Positions 25,155 through 36,780 of a DNA stretch of 64,000 nucleotides are shown piece after piece (within the stretch, counting starts at the first letter, position 1; each line of letters begins with the position of its first letter). The position numbers were made by a program, and so were the translations under genes. The notes under the pieces are model-generated. The model searched no databases, had not been told where the DNA came from, and worked only from the letters and a program-made list of their open reading frames with translations. This DNA is from Amphirosellinia nigrospora (lineage: Eukaryota; Ascomycota; Sordariomycetes; Xylariales; Xylariaceae): assembly GCA_004123355.1 (NCBI GenBank), contig SCHM01000001.1, positions 4,642,001 to 4,706,000 of the forward strand. Reading direction: 5' to 3'.

Positions 25155-26014
25155 TTAGCTGGACGAATACGGAGACGCACCGCGAGAGTCCTCGGTCGTG
25201 TATATTGTCGTGCATAGATGTGACACAGATAGTGGTACAGATGATGACGCGGGTGCTGCTGTTACGGGCGCTGGGATCTCCGACATATCGTTCGATGGAC
25301 TAGGCTTCTTTTTCCGCCGATATAAGAACCAGGCTAACAAAGCGAGGAGAATGACAACTACTACGGCGCCAACTCCGATCCCAGCAGCAGCCCCAGGCGA
25401 TAGCCCAGATGATGGTGTGCTAGTTGTAGACGGGTCTGATGAGGAAGTAGGCAAGGAAGTGGTTGGTGCTAGACTGGTAGAGGGCTAGTCTTTGTTAGCG
25501 CCGGCTTATCAAGTCTCGTCATCTATGGACTACATACCGGCGTTGTGTACATCAAGGCTAATGCGAAGAGATGTTCATACGTATGTCGCGTTTTCGATTC
25601 AACAGCGAGCGTGTTCTTCCTAAAGTCCGTCCGTGTTACCGCCGCCACGTCCTGGCTTGCGTACTGGGATACGCAGCGAAACCACTCGGCGTGATTTCCC
25701 GGAGTCCAGGAGGTCTCCGGCTGACAGGTGAAGTCATAAACCGAAGGGCAGCACGTCACGGCGCCCGAGTCGTCGTTATGACACGCTGACGTGTACTGAG
25801 GCGGACAGCCTGATCCGGCATAGGTGATAGTAGGGTTCCATGTCGATGCGAAACAGTTCGTCGTCTGGGATGGTCCGCCGATGGCAGTCCGCGCATCTTT
25901 ATCGTCAGGGTCGAATTCCCAAATCCAATAATCAGTTGCGCGAAGACACCCAGGCGAAGTCGGAGCCCAATCCGCTGGCAGAGTAGGTGATGGCGTCGGT
26001 GACGGCGTCGTCAT
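25155..26014 (-). CDS. Single-pass membrane protein with Cys-rich ectodomain
   Basis: Two exons (26014..25538 and 25484..25155) flank a textbook 53-nt intron (GTATGT, GCTAAC branch, GACTAG; phase 0). The 268-aa product starts with a Ser/Thr/Pro stretch, then a roughly 130-residue Cys-containing region (PGCLRATDYWIWEFD, SGCPPQYTSACHNDD, AVTCCPSVYDFTC, WFRCVSQYAS). A Ser/Thr-rich stalk leads to one membrane helix (GIGVGAVVVVILLALLAWFLY) followed by RRKKK, which places the C-terminus in the cytosol. No cleavable signal peptide is obvious, so the helix may act as a reverse signal anchor. The build resembles fungal Mid2/WSC-like surface proteins, but I see no named domain. The frame is intact. A wall-surface or sensor role is inference. 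Confidence 0.75.
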
Positions 26015-26909
26015 GGTAATACTGTATCGTCGTCGTCGTCGTCTCCCATCTATCGAGCCTCTGAGGTCGCTATACCCATAGGATTATAACCATGAGAGCG
26101 GCGCTTCGAGAAACTATTAAAAGAAGGACGAGCATTTTAGTGACGGGCTTCCAGGCAAGAGAAAAGCAGGCTGCTCCATTGCGGCGCAAAGCCAAGGCCG
26201 CATACACAGCCGTATCGAGTAGTGTACAGCGAAAACTAGGCAAGATCAGCCATGCGGACCCTGCAGGCTGCCGCAATTGAGCATGGTATAATACTCTGGA
26301 TACCTAGGTAGGATAGTGTAAGTTGCCAAGTAGTATACAATGAAGGTGATGTAAATTGCTCAAGTCCCGCAACAGGTATATTTAGGAACTTGCAACGATC
26401 ACGCTCGTATATCGCTCCGGTTCCTGGCCGACTTCCGACATCCATTGATCTCATGTGAGTACCTAATGCAAGATCGCCAAGACGCCATCTCCAGTAATAG
26501 TCTGTACTGCGGCTTAGCTTATATTCAGGGGTTGAGACCTATATATAGCTGCCGTATGTCCTATTACTGCAACCCGGTGCCACTTTTCCCTCTCAGCTAT
26601 GTCTAAAGTCCCATTCGCAAGCCATACTGTATTGCCGTGACATACTTCAATACTGACCATCTTCGTCAAAAGCGGAAATAAAGTGGATGAACGACGAAGC
26701 AATCCCAGCACATGGATGAAAAGAAAATGAGTCTAATGTGCGAGTAGTCCGTCGCCATAGAACGAGAAACCATGGCCATCCCGAGCCAGGTGCATGGGTT
26801 TCAGGAGCAAGTAAACAAGCTCCAGTTGAACGACGACGAATAAACCAAACATCGTGCTATCTCACAGCCTTACTCGTTAGAAAACTTGGTGGGCTGCGCT
26901 CTGAGGGAA
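26015..26909. other. Intergenic, nothing recognised
   Basis: About 900 bases upstream of the surface-protein gene. It includes a CGTCGT-rich stretch next to the start codon (26026-26042), probably leader sequence, and a TACCTAGGTAGG word near 26302. No RNA gene or convincing ORF. Confidence 0.4.
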
Positions 26910-28136
26910 TTAAGCGCCATCTGCAAAACTCATGCCGCCCATCTTTTGGTCAAACTCAGTGCAGGCCGACAGGCCACAGATCTCAAACACATCTCGCACA
27001 CCACCATCGACCTTGCCGTCAGCATTGTACTGTTCCTTGATCTCGCCCGTCTCCTTCAACTCGCGACAGATCTCGCGCATGCCGAGGAAAACACTGGTGA
27101 GACCTGCCATCGGCCAGATAACGATCTTGTAGCCTAACGCCTTGGCTTCCGAGGCGTTAATCAGCGGTGTGACTGCGACATGTAAGGTCAGCGCGCGTTC
27201 CGTGTGAGGCATGCTCTGTCTGTCTCAAACCCAAGCAGTGAAAGAAGAGAATAGGAAGCAAATGACTTGGGCGAGGGATCACTTACCACCACCGCCCACC
27301 ATATTCAAAAAACAAGGCGTGGGCGCAAGATCTTTGACAGCCTTCTCCATCTGGTCCTTGGTGCGCATGCCCTCTAGGAAAACGACATCTGCCCCCGCCG
27401 ACACGGCGGCCTTCAACCGGTCGATCGCCTCCTCGTATCCCAGGGATTGCAGGGCATCCGTGCGCGCGATGATGACGATGTCTGATTCCATCCGCTTCCG
27501 CGTCTCGGCAGCGGCCCGGATCCGCGCTACGTATGTCGTCATGTCGACGAGCTCTTTGCCCATCAAGTGCCCGCACCGCTTCGTCGTCACCTGGTCCTCG
27601 AGATGGAAGGCTGCGACGCCCTGAAGAATGTATTTTTCCGTGGCGCGTGCGACCATCAACGGGCCGCCGAACCCGGTGTCTGCGTCTGCAATGACGGGCA
27701 CCGAGCGGTCCAGCCCCGCGATCATGCCCGCGTTGTTGGCCATGTCATCCACGGTCGTCAGGCCCAGATCCGGCTGGCCTAGGCGCGAGGCCGCAGTTCC
27801 TGCGCCGGTCTGGGAAACGGGGGAAACATTGGGTGTCAGTTCTCAGGCATGTGGTTTATGTAATACCCAGTTCATGCGGGGGTACGCTTAGAATGGCCAG
27901 TCGTTGTATTCGACAGGCGATAAAAGGCTAGGGGAGAGGAAAGATCGAGAGAAGGGGGAGCGGGGGAAAAGGTGAGGGAGAGAGAATAATGGGGAATGTA
28001 CCATATACAAGGCGTCGAAACCCACGTGCAAAGCCACACGTGCGGTGAGGCCATCGTGCACGCCGGGGCATACCACAACCTTCTCCGGGTCTGCAAGCAT
28101 TTGCCGGAGCCGGGAAGCGGCTTTATCTTGCGCCAT
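26910..28136 (-). CDS. PEP-mutase / isocitrate-lyase superfamily enzyme
   Basis: Three exons: 28136..28002, 27809..27287 and 27172..26910. The introns are 192 nt (GTACAT..CCCAG) and 114 nt (GTAAGT..CGCAG), and the spliced frame is intact at 306 aa. The start ATG 28136 gives MAQDKAASRLRQMLADPEK. The fold's marker segments are all present: CPGVHDGLTARVAL, TGAGTAASRLG, VPVIADADTGFGGP (metal-binding acidic residues), FHLEDQ and the lyase loop KRCGH. KRCGH favours a C-C lyase (2-methylisocitrate or dimethylmalate lyase type) or oxaloacetate hydrolase over a phosphonomutase. The exact substrate cannot be read from sequence. No mitochondrial or peroxisomal signal is evident, and the neighbours give no pathway clue. 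Confidence 0.88.
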
Positions 28137-29426
28137 CGTGCGGGGATTCTGCGGTGGCCAAGACGTGCTCAAGAGTAGAACCACCACCTACCAGTCCGTT
28201 ATTACGCTTATCAAATGTCGAAAGAGGAATTTCTCAGTTGATTAGCTCAAGTCAGCCGTTATTTCATAGAGCCAGATACTATGTAGTCGAAAGCATTCCA
28301 GGTTTTAATCCCACACGACTCGGCTCTCCGTTCTCGGAAGCTCGATCTAAACTTTATTGCTCGTTGGAGTATCTGGCCGCTTATGGTCTTCTGAGTGTCC
28401 GTCGCATCCGCCAGCAGATAGTATTAATAATCATGAATGCCGTACCTCTATTTTGATTGAGAAGGTATAACATCTTTTCTTGCGCCAATTGAGCAGGGAT
28501 GTCATGCAGGAATAATAGCTAATTTCTGAGCCTTCGGTCAAAAACTGCAATATCAAATAAACGTACCTCTAAGACGTGATTGGTATGTCAGTATATCAGA
28601 AATTAACTGTTAGACAATTTCTATACATACTTGGCAGGAGTTACAAAATGCGGCACTCATCTGCCTGGAAATAGATCTCGGCTTTCGCTCTGGTGTAACT
28701 ATCTCGGTGGAATCAGGAAATCGGTGAATAGGGACAAGGGAAAAACTGAAGCCTTGTATAGAATCTCACATTTGTACGATTATGATTATCTTCGCGGAAA
28801 AATATTAAGCAAGACGCAACATCACCTCTAGGGATGTTGACAAGAGAGGGATCAGGGTCGTCAACAGACCCCCGCGAAAAGAAGTTCATAAATATTACCG
28901 AGCCGCAGTAAAAACTACAATTGAAGGACTATAAACGGTGATAGAGTTGTGAGGTCAATGTGACGAACTCAAGGTGAAAGCTATCTATATTTCAAGACAT
29001 TAAGCCGATGGCGCGCAAGACAGGTGTTAGAACCAGACCCCCAACAAGGGGCTTGAATATGCATCACAGGCTACAGCGGGTACAAAATCTCATATCGTAG
29101 AGCCCCTAATTCGATGAGGGTTTGCTCCAAGAAATCTCCAAATTAATGCATTCATGTAATTGAGGGGAAAGTTGAGCAATAAAACAGAGTATAGTGAAGC
29201 TCTTGCGGTAGGCTATAACTAGGCCTATATATGTAGCTACATGTGCATAATCGAGTGTAGCAAGGTCGGTAACAAGTGAGTGAATAAGTTCCAAAATTCC
29301 TCCTTACTGTCTCTCGTCCCATGATATCCTTATACCTGCCATATCCGACTCGCGCCACTACGTATGCATCAATTTGCTAAAACGATGCTTGATCTCCTGC
29401 TATCGAGCCGGTGTCCAACATGATAA
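28137..29426. other. Intergenic, nothing recognised
   Basis: About 1.3 kb of AT-rich sequence between the promoter of the PEP-mutase family gene and the 3' end of Argonaute. Open frames are short (under 101 codons) and lack features. Confidence 0.4.
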
Positions 29427-32400
29427 CTAAATGTAGAACATTTTGTCAACCATGTTCTTGTGAACCTTTATTTCTTTCCAGGCTGGAGCTCCCACTTCCT
29501 TCGAAGCCTGAGCTTCCGCATCCTTAGGCTCCTCGGCTTTACAAGGTGCCTCGTATAATTCGTAAAAATAGCACCTACCCCTCTCGCACAGAATGTCAGC
29601 CAGGTATGCGGGCGTGCAATAACTGACAGCCTTGGTTGCGCGACCAAATGCGTAACAAAGGCTCTGCGTTGTCATTTGTAACTGATCCGCTACATTCTTT
29701 CCAGGTATCTTGCCATAACGACGATTGAATATCTCGTCTAATAAGACGAAGTAATGAGCAGGCCGAGCTGTCCCTTGCACGGCGTGATGGCTTTGCAAGA
29801 AGAAATCCCAACTGCGCGCTTCTGTGACACCCCGATCAACGACTGTGCCAGCTTTCGGATTGTTTGACCTAGCAGCGTCCTTGTCTTTCGTCACATAAAA
29901 CCGTGTGTGGTGTCGCTTGCCCACAATAACAAGAGTCATTCGGGGCAAACCTTTGCTCTGGTCTGGGACTGGGTACAATTCTTTGCACGCCTCACGTAGC
30001 TGAGGCAACTCCGTTTCTAGAACCTGTGAGTACTGGCCCTCGGAGACGCCATCACGATAGATAAGAATATTCTCCGGCAAAGTTGGGGGAACGTTTATGC
30101 CCCGCCAAAGGCGTAATCGCGACTGGAGCATATCTTTCAGACTCGAAACCATCTCTTCCCGCTTGTTGTCCTGTACCCTAAGCGTTCCGGGCCACTGGCC
30201 TAGTTTTGAATCGACACTGGCCACCATGGCAGAAATGCTGGGCGCATTAGATGATGAACCCGGCGATGGATGCGTTACATCCATGCCGACAATCATGGTC
30301 TTGTTTTCGTTGATTAGTTGGAGGCCATCGGATTGTATATGGTGGTTTTGCCCACCAAATTTGAGGTTGACTTTAAGGGCTAGGTTCCGCAAGTATTGGT
30401 CTGGGTGCTGGATTTTAATGTACTTCGACCAAGCAATACATACAGTGTGAATGCCATAGTCCACCATCAGCAAACTTCTTTAGGCGATTATATAGTGGCA
30501 TCTGTGTTGCAGGTAGAACCACAAAGAGCAATTTCATTTGATTTGCGGCCGCCTCGATCTTTTTCTTTAGGAGGGGATCCTCAGTGCTTGTAAGGCTTTT
30601 ACCCTCAGTGGCGCTCTCTGCTCGCGGATGATGATACCTGTTTCTTTTAAAATGCCTTCGAGTTTCTTCGCGAGGTCTTCCATCACATTTGGTGTGTATT
30701 CTTGAGGGTTTGGGTAATTTACCATGTTGATGAATAATATAGACCACTGCCCTGCCATCACCGCTCCTGCAGCGAACTGCATCTTATTACCACCTCTCGG
30801 CAGCATGTTCCAACTGCCACCCTCTGGATCGACAGACTTCTTTGCATATAAAACTTTGGGTTCTCTGAGAAGTCGGCCCTGGACGGCAATAAGTTCACGC
30901 GATACGGCAACTCCAAATAGACCTAAGAGATGTTTTAGTCAACTAGACATGATCATAAACATCGTACTCAGAGGCTTACCAGCTCAGACGATTTGGAGTT
31001 GGATATACCAGCAGTGGATAGCGCCTTCGACACGATAGACGTAGCATTATCTCCCGGAGGTCGAACTGCAAATTTTATCATTTTTGACGTCTGCTCCGCG
31101 CTGAGATGGTTGTTCGTACGCTGACCAGGTAGTACCCTACAAAGTCCGGGAGGTATATAGGATGGATCCTCTTTAGTCCCAATATTGACGACTGCGAGCT
31201 GTGAATTTTTAACAGTGTGATTATGTTCTTTAACATGTTAGCAGCATTTGAAATAAATAGATAGGATCACTTACTAGCCAAAAAATAGTCATAAACAGTG
31301 ATATCCACCACCAACAGACGCAGATCCCCCCCTTTTTTCTTGTGGCTAGATGAGGGCTTTGCCTCTAAAGTTTCGTTTAACCAGAACTCCACCTCTTTGG
31401 CACCCGCCGCAAACTTGCTTACCCGAGGGGGTGCTCGAGAACCTGGACACCTTTATTGTTGTAACCATCATCTGGATGAGCAAGGCTGCTGATTGTTTTG
31501 ACCCTTGGGATAATCTCACCCTTCCCGTTCTTGGTCTCAAGGTGCGTGGCGCTGATTCTTAATTTTTCAGGAAGAAGGCTAGTTCGTAGGGATTGCGGTT
31601 ACCGAAGTCGTACATCAAATCTTCAAGTTTCCCAGCTTTATAAAAAGCGGCATGGCTGACATTGGCGTTCAACAGAACCCGAGCTGTGGCTGCTCGAATA
31701 CTGGTGAAATAGCCGCGCACAGCGGTGAGGCCGGCCCCGAGATCACAGGTCTCAGCGTCAAGACAGAAGCTCCTGGAGGTGCCAAGAGTTGCAATCGCCT
31801 CCGTCGACTTAGCGTGGTGATTGATGAGGATATTTAGAGCCTGGATGGTATCTGCTCGACTGTCATATTGGGTAGCCATATCAGTCGATTTCAGATAGCT
31901 GAGCAACTCAGATGCATGTAGTTGCTTGCTCTTCTTCAGCGCCAAAGTATATTGAGTGGCACCCTGGCGAGGCTTATCTTCGTGCTCAGCGCGATAGGTA
32001 ACGGTGACATCCTGATCTTGGATGTCACGTTTTGCAATGAGAATGGCCCTGAAGTCGGTCACTATATCGTTACGAAACTTTGATAAGTTGGGCGATTCCA
32101 AGCACAATTCAATAACACGACCTAGCTTCTTTCCTTCGAGCTCCTGACTCTTTTGTTTTCTGTTCTTTTGTTTCTCGACATTTTTGATTTCCTTGACGGA
32201 CCATTCATATCGATACAAGACGAGTTTCACGGGCAGCTCGGGCGAAATAGTTAGCCACAGTGTGAGACTGGTTCCTTGTTTGCCGTATTCTGGACGTGGA
32301 GGGAAGCTGTCATGCAGCTTCAGAGCGGCGAAAGCGGCTGCACTACTGCTCAGGACCGAATCCTCGATCTTGGTGACATTGCCATCAACGGTAGGTAAAA

Positions 32401-32506
32401 AGCCAGGATTACTAGATACAGCAGGCACTCGTTAGTCCAATTCGTCACTGGGTTCAGGAGGTGATGGAGACTCACTATATCTGCGGCTTGGGCCGGTAGG
32501 AGGCAT
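29427..32506 (-). CDS. Argonaute (QDE-2/Ago1-like), PIWI endonuclease type
   Basis: Argonaute binds small RNAs and silences matching transcripts. From ATG 32506 (MPPTGPSRRY) there are four exons with introns at about 32475..32412, 31274..31228 and 30979..30923. The N and linker domains include RSFCLDAETCDLGAGLTAV. PAZ lies around GKLEDLMYDF to ITVYDYFLAKHNHT, followed by PSYIPPGLCRVLPGQRTNN. The PIWI catalytic set looks complete: D in GMDVTHP, E in NKREEMV, D in YRDGVSEGQ and D in PAYLADILC (DEDD), so slicer activity is plausible. Length is about 970 aa. Frame breaks lie at 31563-31567 (T-run), 31427-31431 (G-run), 30597-30600 (T-run) and about 30461; the first and third introns also need an adjustment of phase. 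Homology is continuous across them. Confidence 0.93.
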
Positions 32507-33851
32507 TATGGTTTAGGTAATCAAGCGATTTTTGGGGACTTCAATCACACTATCCAACACAAGTACAATAAAGTATCGAGTGGTAAACTGTCTGTACTTG
32601 TTGTAAGACGAGAGACAGAGCGGATGTTGTGGGCAGTGGTAAAGAAGAGATAGGAAAAGCATGGGTTATAGTCGGGGACTAGCCGAGTATCTATACCCAG
32701 TCGGGACCATATCTTATAGGAGGTGACGCAGGTAAGAGATACATGAGGAAAAGCAGCAGCGCAAGCAGGCAGGCAGAACCCGCGTCATCTCGGCGTTTTA
32801 GTTGGTCAGGTGGTATCGACATCGACATCTACCCGCCAAGTTTGATCACGGCATTTAACTTGCTGGCCTCTTCCTGCCGGCGGCTGGCGTCTGTAAATTG
32901 ATCTACTACAGAGTCACAGCAGGCACGGTGAAATCGTGTCGTATAATCAATTACACCCAATGAGGGAAAAGTGAGGAGCGAGAGTTCACAAACGAGAATT
33001 GTACGTACGGTGTCAGGTGCAAATCTGGTTCATGAAGTGACTCGTCATTAATATACTTTTCAGACGCCCCGTGCTATCGTGTAGCGATGTACCAATTACT
33101 TAATATCTCATCCATGCAATGCCGATGACTTCTAAATACTGTACTACGGCCCATCGTGACATCCTGTTTCCTTTCTATTTCCCTCAAACGCAATTGCAGA
33201 GAATGATGCAAATGTTAAATCGACTTTGCATCGCTTGCCGCCGCTAGGATTCTGTTTCATATCTATTCCACTATTACTTGCTCCAAGTTGCACTCGCCAA
33301 ATATTTTTCATATAATAATAAAGTGCCGACGACATTCTCATACACTATCAACTACGACAACTTGCAGATATATCAGGCTCAAACAGTGGCGGATGCACAG
33401 TCCCATTTCGAAGCTGCTTAGTCAAACAAATGTGACACGTTTCCATGACACAGTAGTAGTCGATTAATTATATCCAGAAAGACAGCGGAACCCCACGGGG
33501 TTCGGTGAGCTACAATACATTCTCATTTCCCAGTCCTTCATAAATGCAGTGGCCATGGCTTTATTACGGAAATGGAACGATCGACTGGGAATCAAATACG
33601 CAAAATATACCAGCAGGTACCAGTTCGGTTATACAAGACAGAAAGCAGGGGAATATAACCATGTATCCGTTAGACAGCAGAGCAATGAGTGGGTTGGGTC
33701 GCACTAGTACAGCCGATATCTTAATAGGCGATGGTCCCGGTCTTACTTTTCATACCTTTCTGTTTACCTAGTACAAAGCATCTATGAAGCGTCTAGCTAT
33801 GACTCAATCCCCAGAGTCAGGTCAGTACATGGTACGTAAAGTAGTCATACC
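32507..33851. other. Argonaute upstream region, nothing else recognised
   Basis: About 1.3 kb, with only short featureless ORFs. A GCAGGCAGGCAG-type run lies near 32766. I see no regulatory site I can name. Confidence 0.4.
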
Positions 33852-34667
33852 TTGTACCAAAACCGATCGAACTTCTCAGTTTTGCCCCGTCTATTCAGCC
33901 TGCCTCTCCCGAACACTTCTTCACATCTGAATCAACCACGGCGTCCATCGGAGAAAATCACAGTAGACCATGAAACAGGCAGTCATACCTGTATACGAAG
34001 ACCGGACGCGTGGGCAATAACAAATCAAAAACTTCTCTTATGGTTGCCCCAGGCTCAACTTCTCGTCTTCCTCTCCTCTCAATTTCCTTGCCAAAGCACC
34101 ACAATACAACCATTCCAACTTCAATCAGATCCCAAGCTTCTTATTCCACGAACTTCGCTTTTTCGCGAGCGCCCTTCCCACAGCGCTTCAGGAAAGAAGT
34201 TTTGGGGAGCCGTTCGCCAAGAGCGACAGCAGGGTAGTGACAGCGGGGTAGCAGCGACAGCACTTGTGATATTACCTGCTCCAATCACGGCGGCAGGAGC
34301 CGTAGGTGGCTGGGAAGCGGGTTCTCATTTGAAGTATCGGCTTCGAACTCAAGCGCCATGTGCATTACTTCCTCTCGCCGCGCACAGGGACAGGTCGGGC
34401 GGGGTCGGCGGTACTCTTTGCCGGCGGCAGCTTCGCAGCAGCAGGAGCAGAGTACCGGGCGACCGCTCTCTGATGTCTCCGCTTGTGCAGAGCAAGCCAT
34501 CCTCCGCTGTCGTCATCAGCGTCGCCTTGCACGCAAGGATTAGCAGTTCCGACGTCGTACGGGTTGACGAGCGCGTTGGAAGTCCCCGACGAACGGGGAA
34601 GGAGAAGTCCTGGACCACAAATTCTGGGTATTGCTTCGGGGCCTCGGGCACGCAACCGGTCTCCTAG
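33852..34667 (+). CDS. Doubtful ORF, 271 codons, GC-rich 3' half
   Basis: This long frame opens in ordinary sequence (MYQNRSNFSVLPRLF) and ends in a GC-rich stretch that is open on several frames of both strands. That pattern often marks real coding DNA, but here it makes the coding frame ambiguous. Another start at 34010 (MGNNKSKTSLMVAPG) in a different frame gives Ser-rich text, and a Gly/Ala segment (ATALVILPAPITAAGAVGG) could be a weak membrane helix. I recognise no family. The 3' end meets the stop of the minus-strand gene that ends at 34664. Treat as uncertain. Confidence 0.2.
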   Translation: MYQNRSNFSVLPRLFSLPLPNTSSHLNQPRRPSEKITVDHETGSHTCIRRPDAWAITNQKLLLWLPQAQLLVFLSSQFPCQSTTIQPFQLQSDPKLLIPRTSLFRERPSHSASGKKFWGAVRQERQQGSDSGVAATALVILPAPITAAGAVGGWEAGSHLKYRLRTQAPCALLPLAAHRDRSGGVGGTLCRRQLRSSRSRVPGDRSLMSPLVQSKPSSAVVISVALHARISSSDVVRVDERVGSPRRTGKEKSWTTNSGYCFGASGTQPVS

Positions 34668-35951
34668 ATAGCGCTCGCAGGGCCAAAGGTCTCCTCAATC
34701 AAGGATTGACGACGCATTTGTGGTGGCGGTAAAGGCGGAGGGTAATTCGGCGGTGGGCAAGGCAAAGGAGGCAAGGGTTGTGGGATGCTTGACATTCGTC
34801 GGGCTAGATGGAAAAAATGACAATCATTAATACGCTATCCTCACTAGCATACTCAAGTGAAATAGAGCTTTAGGGACTGTGAAAACGGTGTTGAGACGTA
34901 CATGGGTCCTTGCTCATGCGGCGGGAGGCGCGCTGTGCTGCCACTACTTTTACTGGCGCCTTGATGACTTCTTCATTCTCGTCTTTGTAGTTCATTGTGG
35001 TAGCGAACAACAAGACACGTGGGCTATGCTGATTTTCCGGTCGAAGGTATTGTGGTAGGGCTTGCAGCTCGTTATTGAGTGATGCAGGTGAAGTAGTACT
35101 GCTTGTAGCTCTCGGTGAGTATTGTTTTGCTTTATTAGCAGTGTTGATCGGAGCAGATAGACTGGTAGAACGTGATGAAGTCGGAGCATTGAGAGAAGAA
35201 ATACGTTTTGGTGGAATAAGTAAGCTTGCCCGCTCCTCGGCCTGGGAGGTTTGTGTAGGGTGCGATTTGACGTGCGTTTTGAGCCACGCTTTGGAATTCC
35301 CTAGAGGCTGCGAGCTACTTCGACACAACGCGGCTGAGTGCGGCTCGGATGCGGCTGGTAATAACACCAAGGTTGGTGGAGAAGTTGTTTGTTCGAAGGT
35401 TGCCCCCGGTTACTAATTTCGACACTCAGGACCTCATTTATTCGTGGTAAGGTTGGCACAGCCCTGGTCTTGGTTTGAATGCTTCGAGTGGTGAAAATTG
35501 GAGCATGCTTGTGAAGGCTATGACGATTCTATATAAGTCATATTAGTATCAAGAAAGACAGGAATTTTGATTTCCCTTCCATCTCTTAACATCAATAATA
35601 TTTACCAAAAAACCTTGGAGTCAAGTTTTGACACTTATACTTACCCTCAATTCCTGTGTAGACCCTTGGAACTTCTTCCATAACCATTTATTAATACACT
35701 CTTTAAACTCACCATCTGGAAGGTTTGGTGAGAGAGCTCTGTTCGGCTTGCTTATGACACCAAGCGTAGTCCTCTTCTTCGTAGTATTCACGGCCTTTTT
35801 AAATGACTTGCTCGAATATCTCTGGTACCATACTTGGAGATGTGAGAAGCTGCTTTTCTATCGAATCTGGAGTGCTTTGGCGTGCGTCAATTGATAAAGA
35901 GGCTTTGGGTTTGTCATAAAATGACCTTGGTTGGAATTGGCGACAAAGTGA
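34664..35951 (-). CDS. Unrecognised low-complexity protein, at least three exons, 5' end open
   Basis: Assembled by eye from good splice sites. Exon A (35951..35645) reads SFYDKPKASLSIDARQS...FKECINKWLWKKFQGSTQELR. A 116-nt intron follows (35644..35529, GTAAGT, TACTAAT branch, ATAG). Exon B (35528..34902) is Ser/Thr/Pro-rich (TKTRAVPTLPRINEV..., then KAWLKTHVKSHPT). A 98-nt intron (34901..34804) leads to exon C (34803..34664): PLPPLPCPPPNYPPPLPPPQ, then RRQSLIEETFGPASAI. Frame breaks are needed in a G-run near 35408-35412 and an A/T-run near 35795. Coding-like minus-strand text (NELSECGHDIKGSGNF near 36190; CDRDGHNIFWGKAETGACK near 36425) suggests the gene extends to about 36.6 kb. Poly-Pro and Ser-rich composition suggests a cytoskeletal or regulatory scaffold, but function is unknown. 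Confidence 0.5.
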
Positions 35952-36780
35952 CTATAGTTATATAAATCGATATTAGGATTTCCTTCTGCTTGGGAATGGA
36001 TAGACGTTAAAAATAGGGAAGGGCTTACATAATGGAGAGGTATGCTACATGGATTTAATCTCTCAAGTTATATTAGGAAGCTTTCACACGAAACCGGAAG
36101 AAAGGGATCTCGAGGTCTTCTATAATCATAAAATTTCCACTCCCTTTTATATCATGGCCACATTCACTGAGCTCATTTTGTGTACAGCTTTTCGCTCGGA
36201 AACTAGTGGGACAACTTGTTGTGAATGGTGAAGTCCATTCACTCATTCTCCTCTATTGGCTGTCTATTGTCTGCTGCTTATTTCTAGTGAATGTTATGAG
36301 CTCACAGCTGAGCAGACCAATACCTACCAATATAGTTTCGCACCCATTCTCATACTCATGATTATTCAACTTACAAGACTTGGGCGTCCAAATTGACTTA
36401 CACGCCCCTGTCTCCGCTTTGCCCCAAAAAATATTGTGTCCATCCCTATCGCAGAGCAAGGGTCGTACCATAGCCCTGGAATCAGCTTCGAGCTTTCTAA
36501 CTAATATAGGCTTAGCTTCAGGTACAGAAGATAACAGACCAGTCCTCAGCTTTCCAACCAGCCACACTCTATATATACTTAGGTGAACATTATTTGATTG
36601 TCCTAGTGTGGCTTTACATAGTGGGTACAACACATTGCGTAGTGTGTGTTTCCGTTGGGCTGCCTCCCAATCTTAATCTCGCGATCCATTTTATTTACCA
36701 CTCCAACCACTTCATGACAGGACAAGCAAAGGTTTGGAATCTGTAACCTCTCTTGATTTCGGGTTTTAGTGCCAATAACC

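Noticed and set aside
26910-34667. Secondary-metabolite gene cluster around the PEP-mutase family enzyme
   Set aside because: No PKS, NRPS, terpene or RiPP core gene, and the neighbours are Argonaute and a surface protein.
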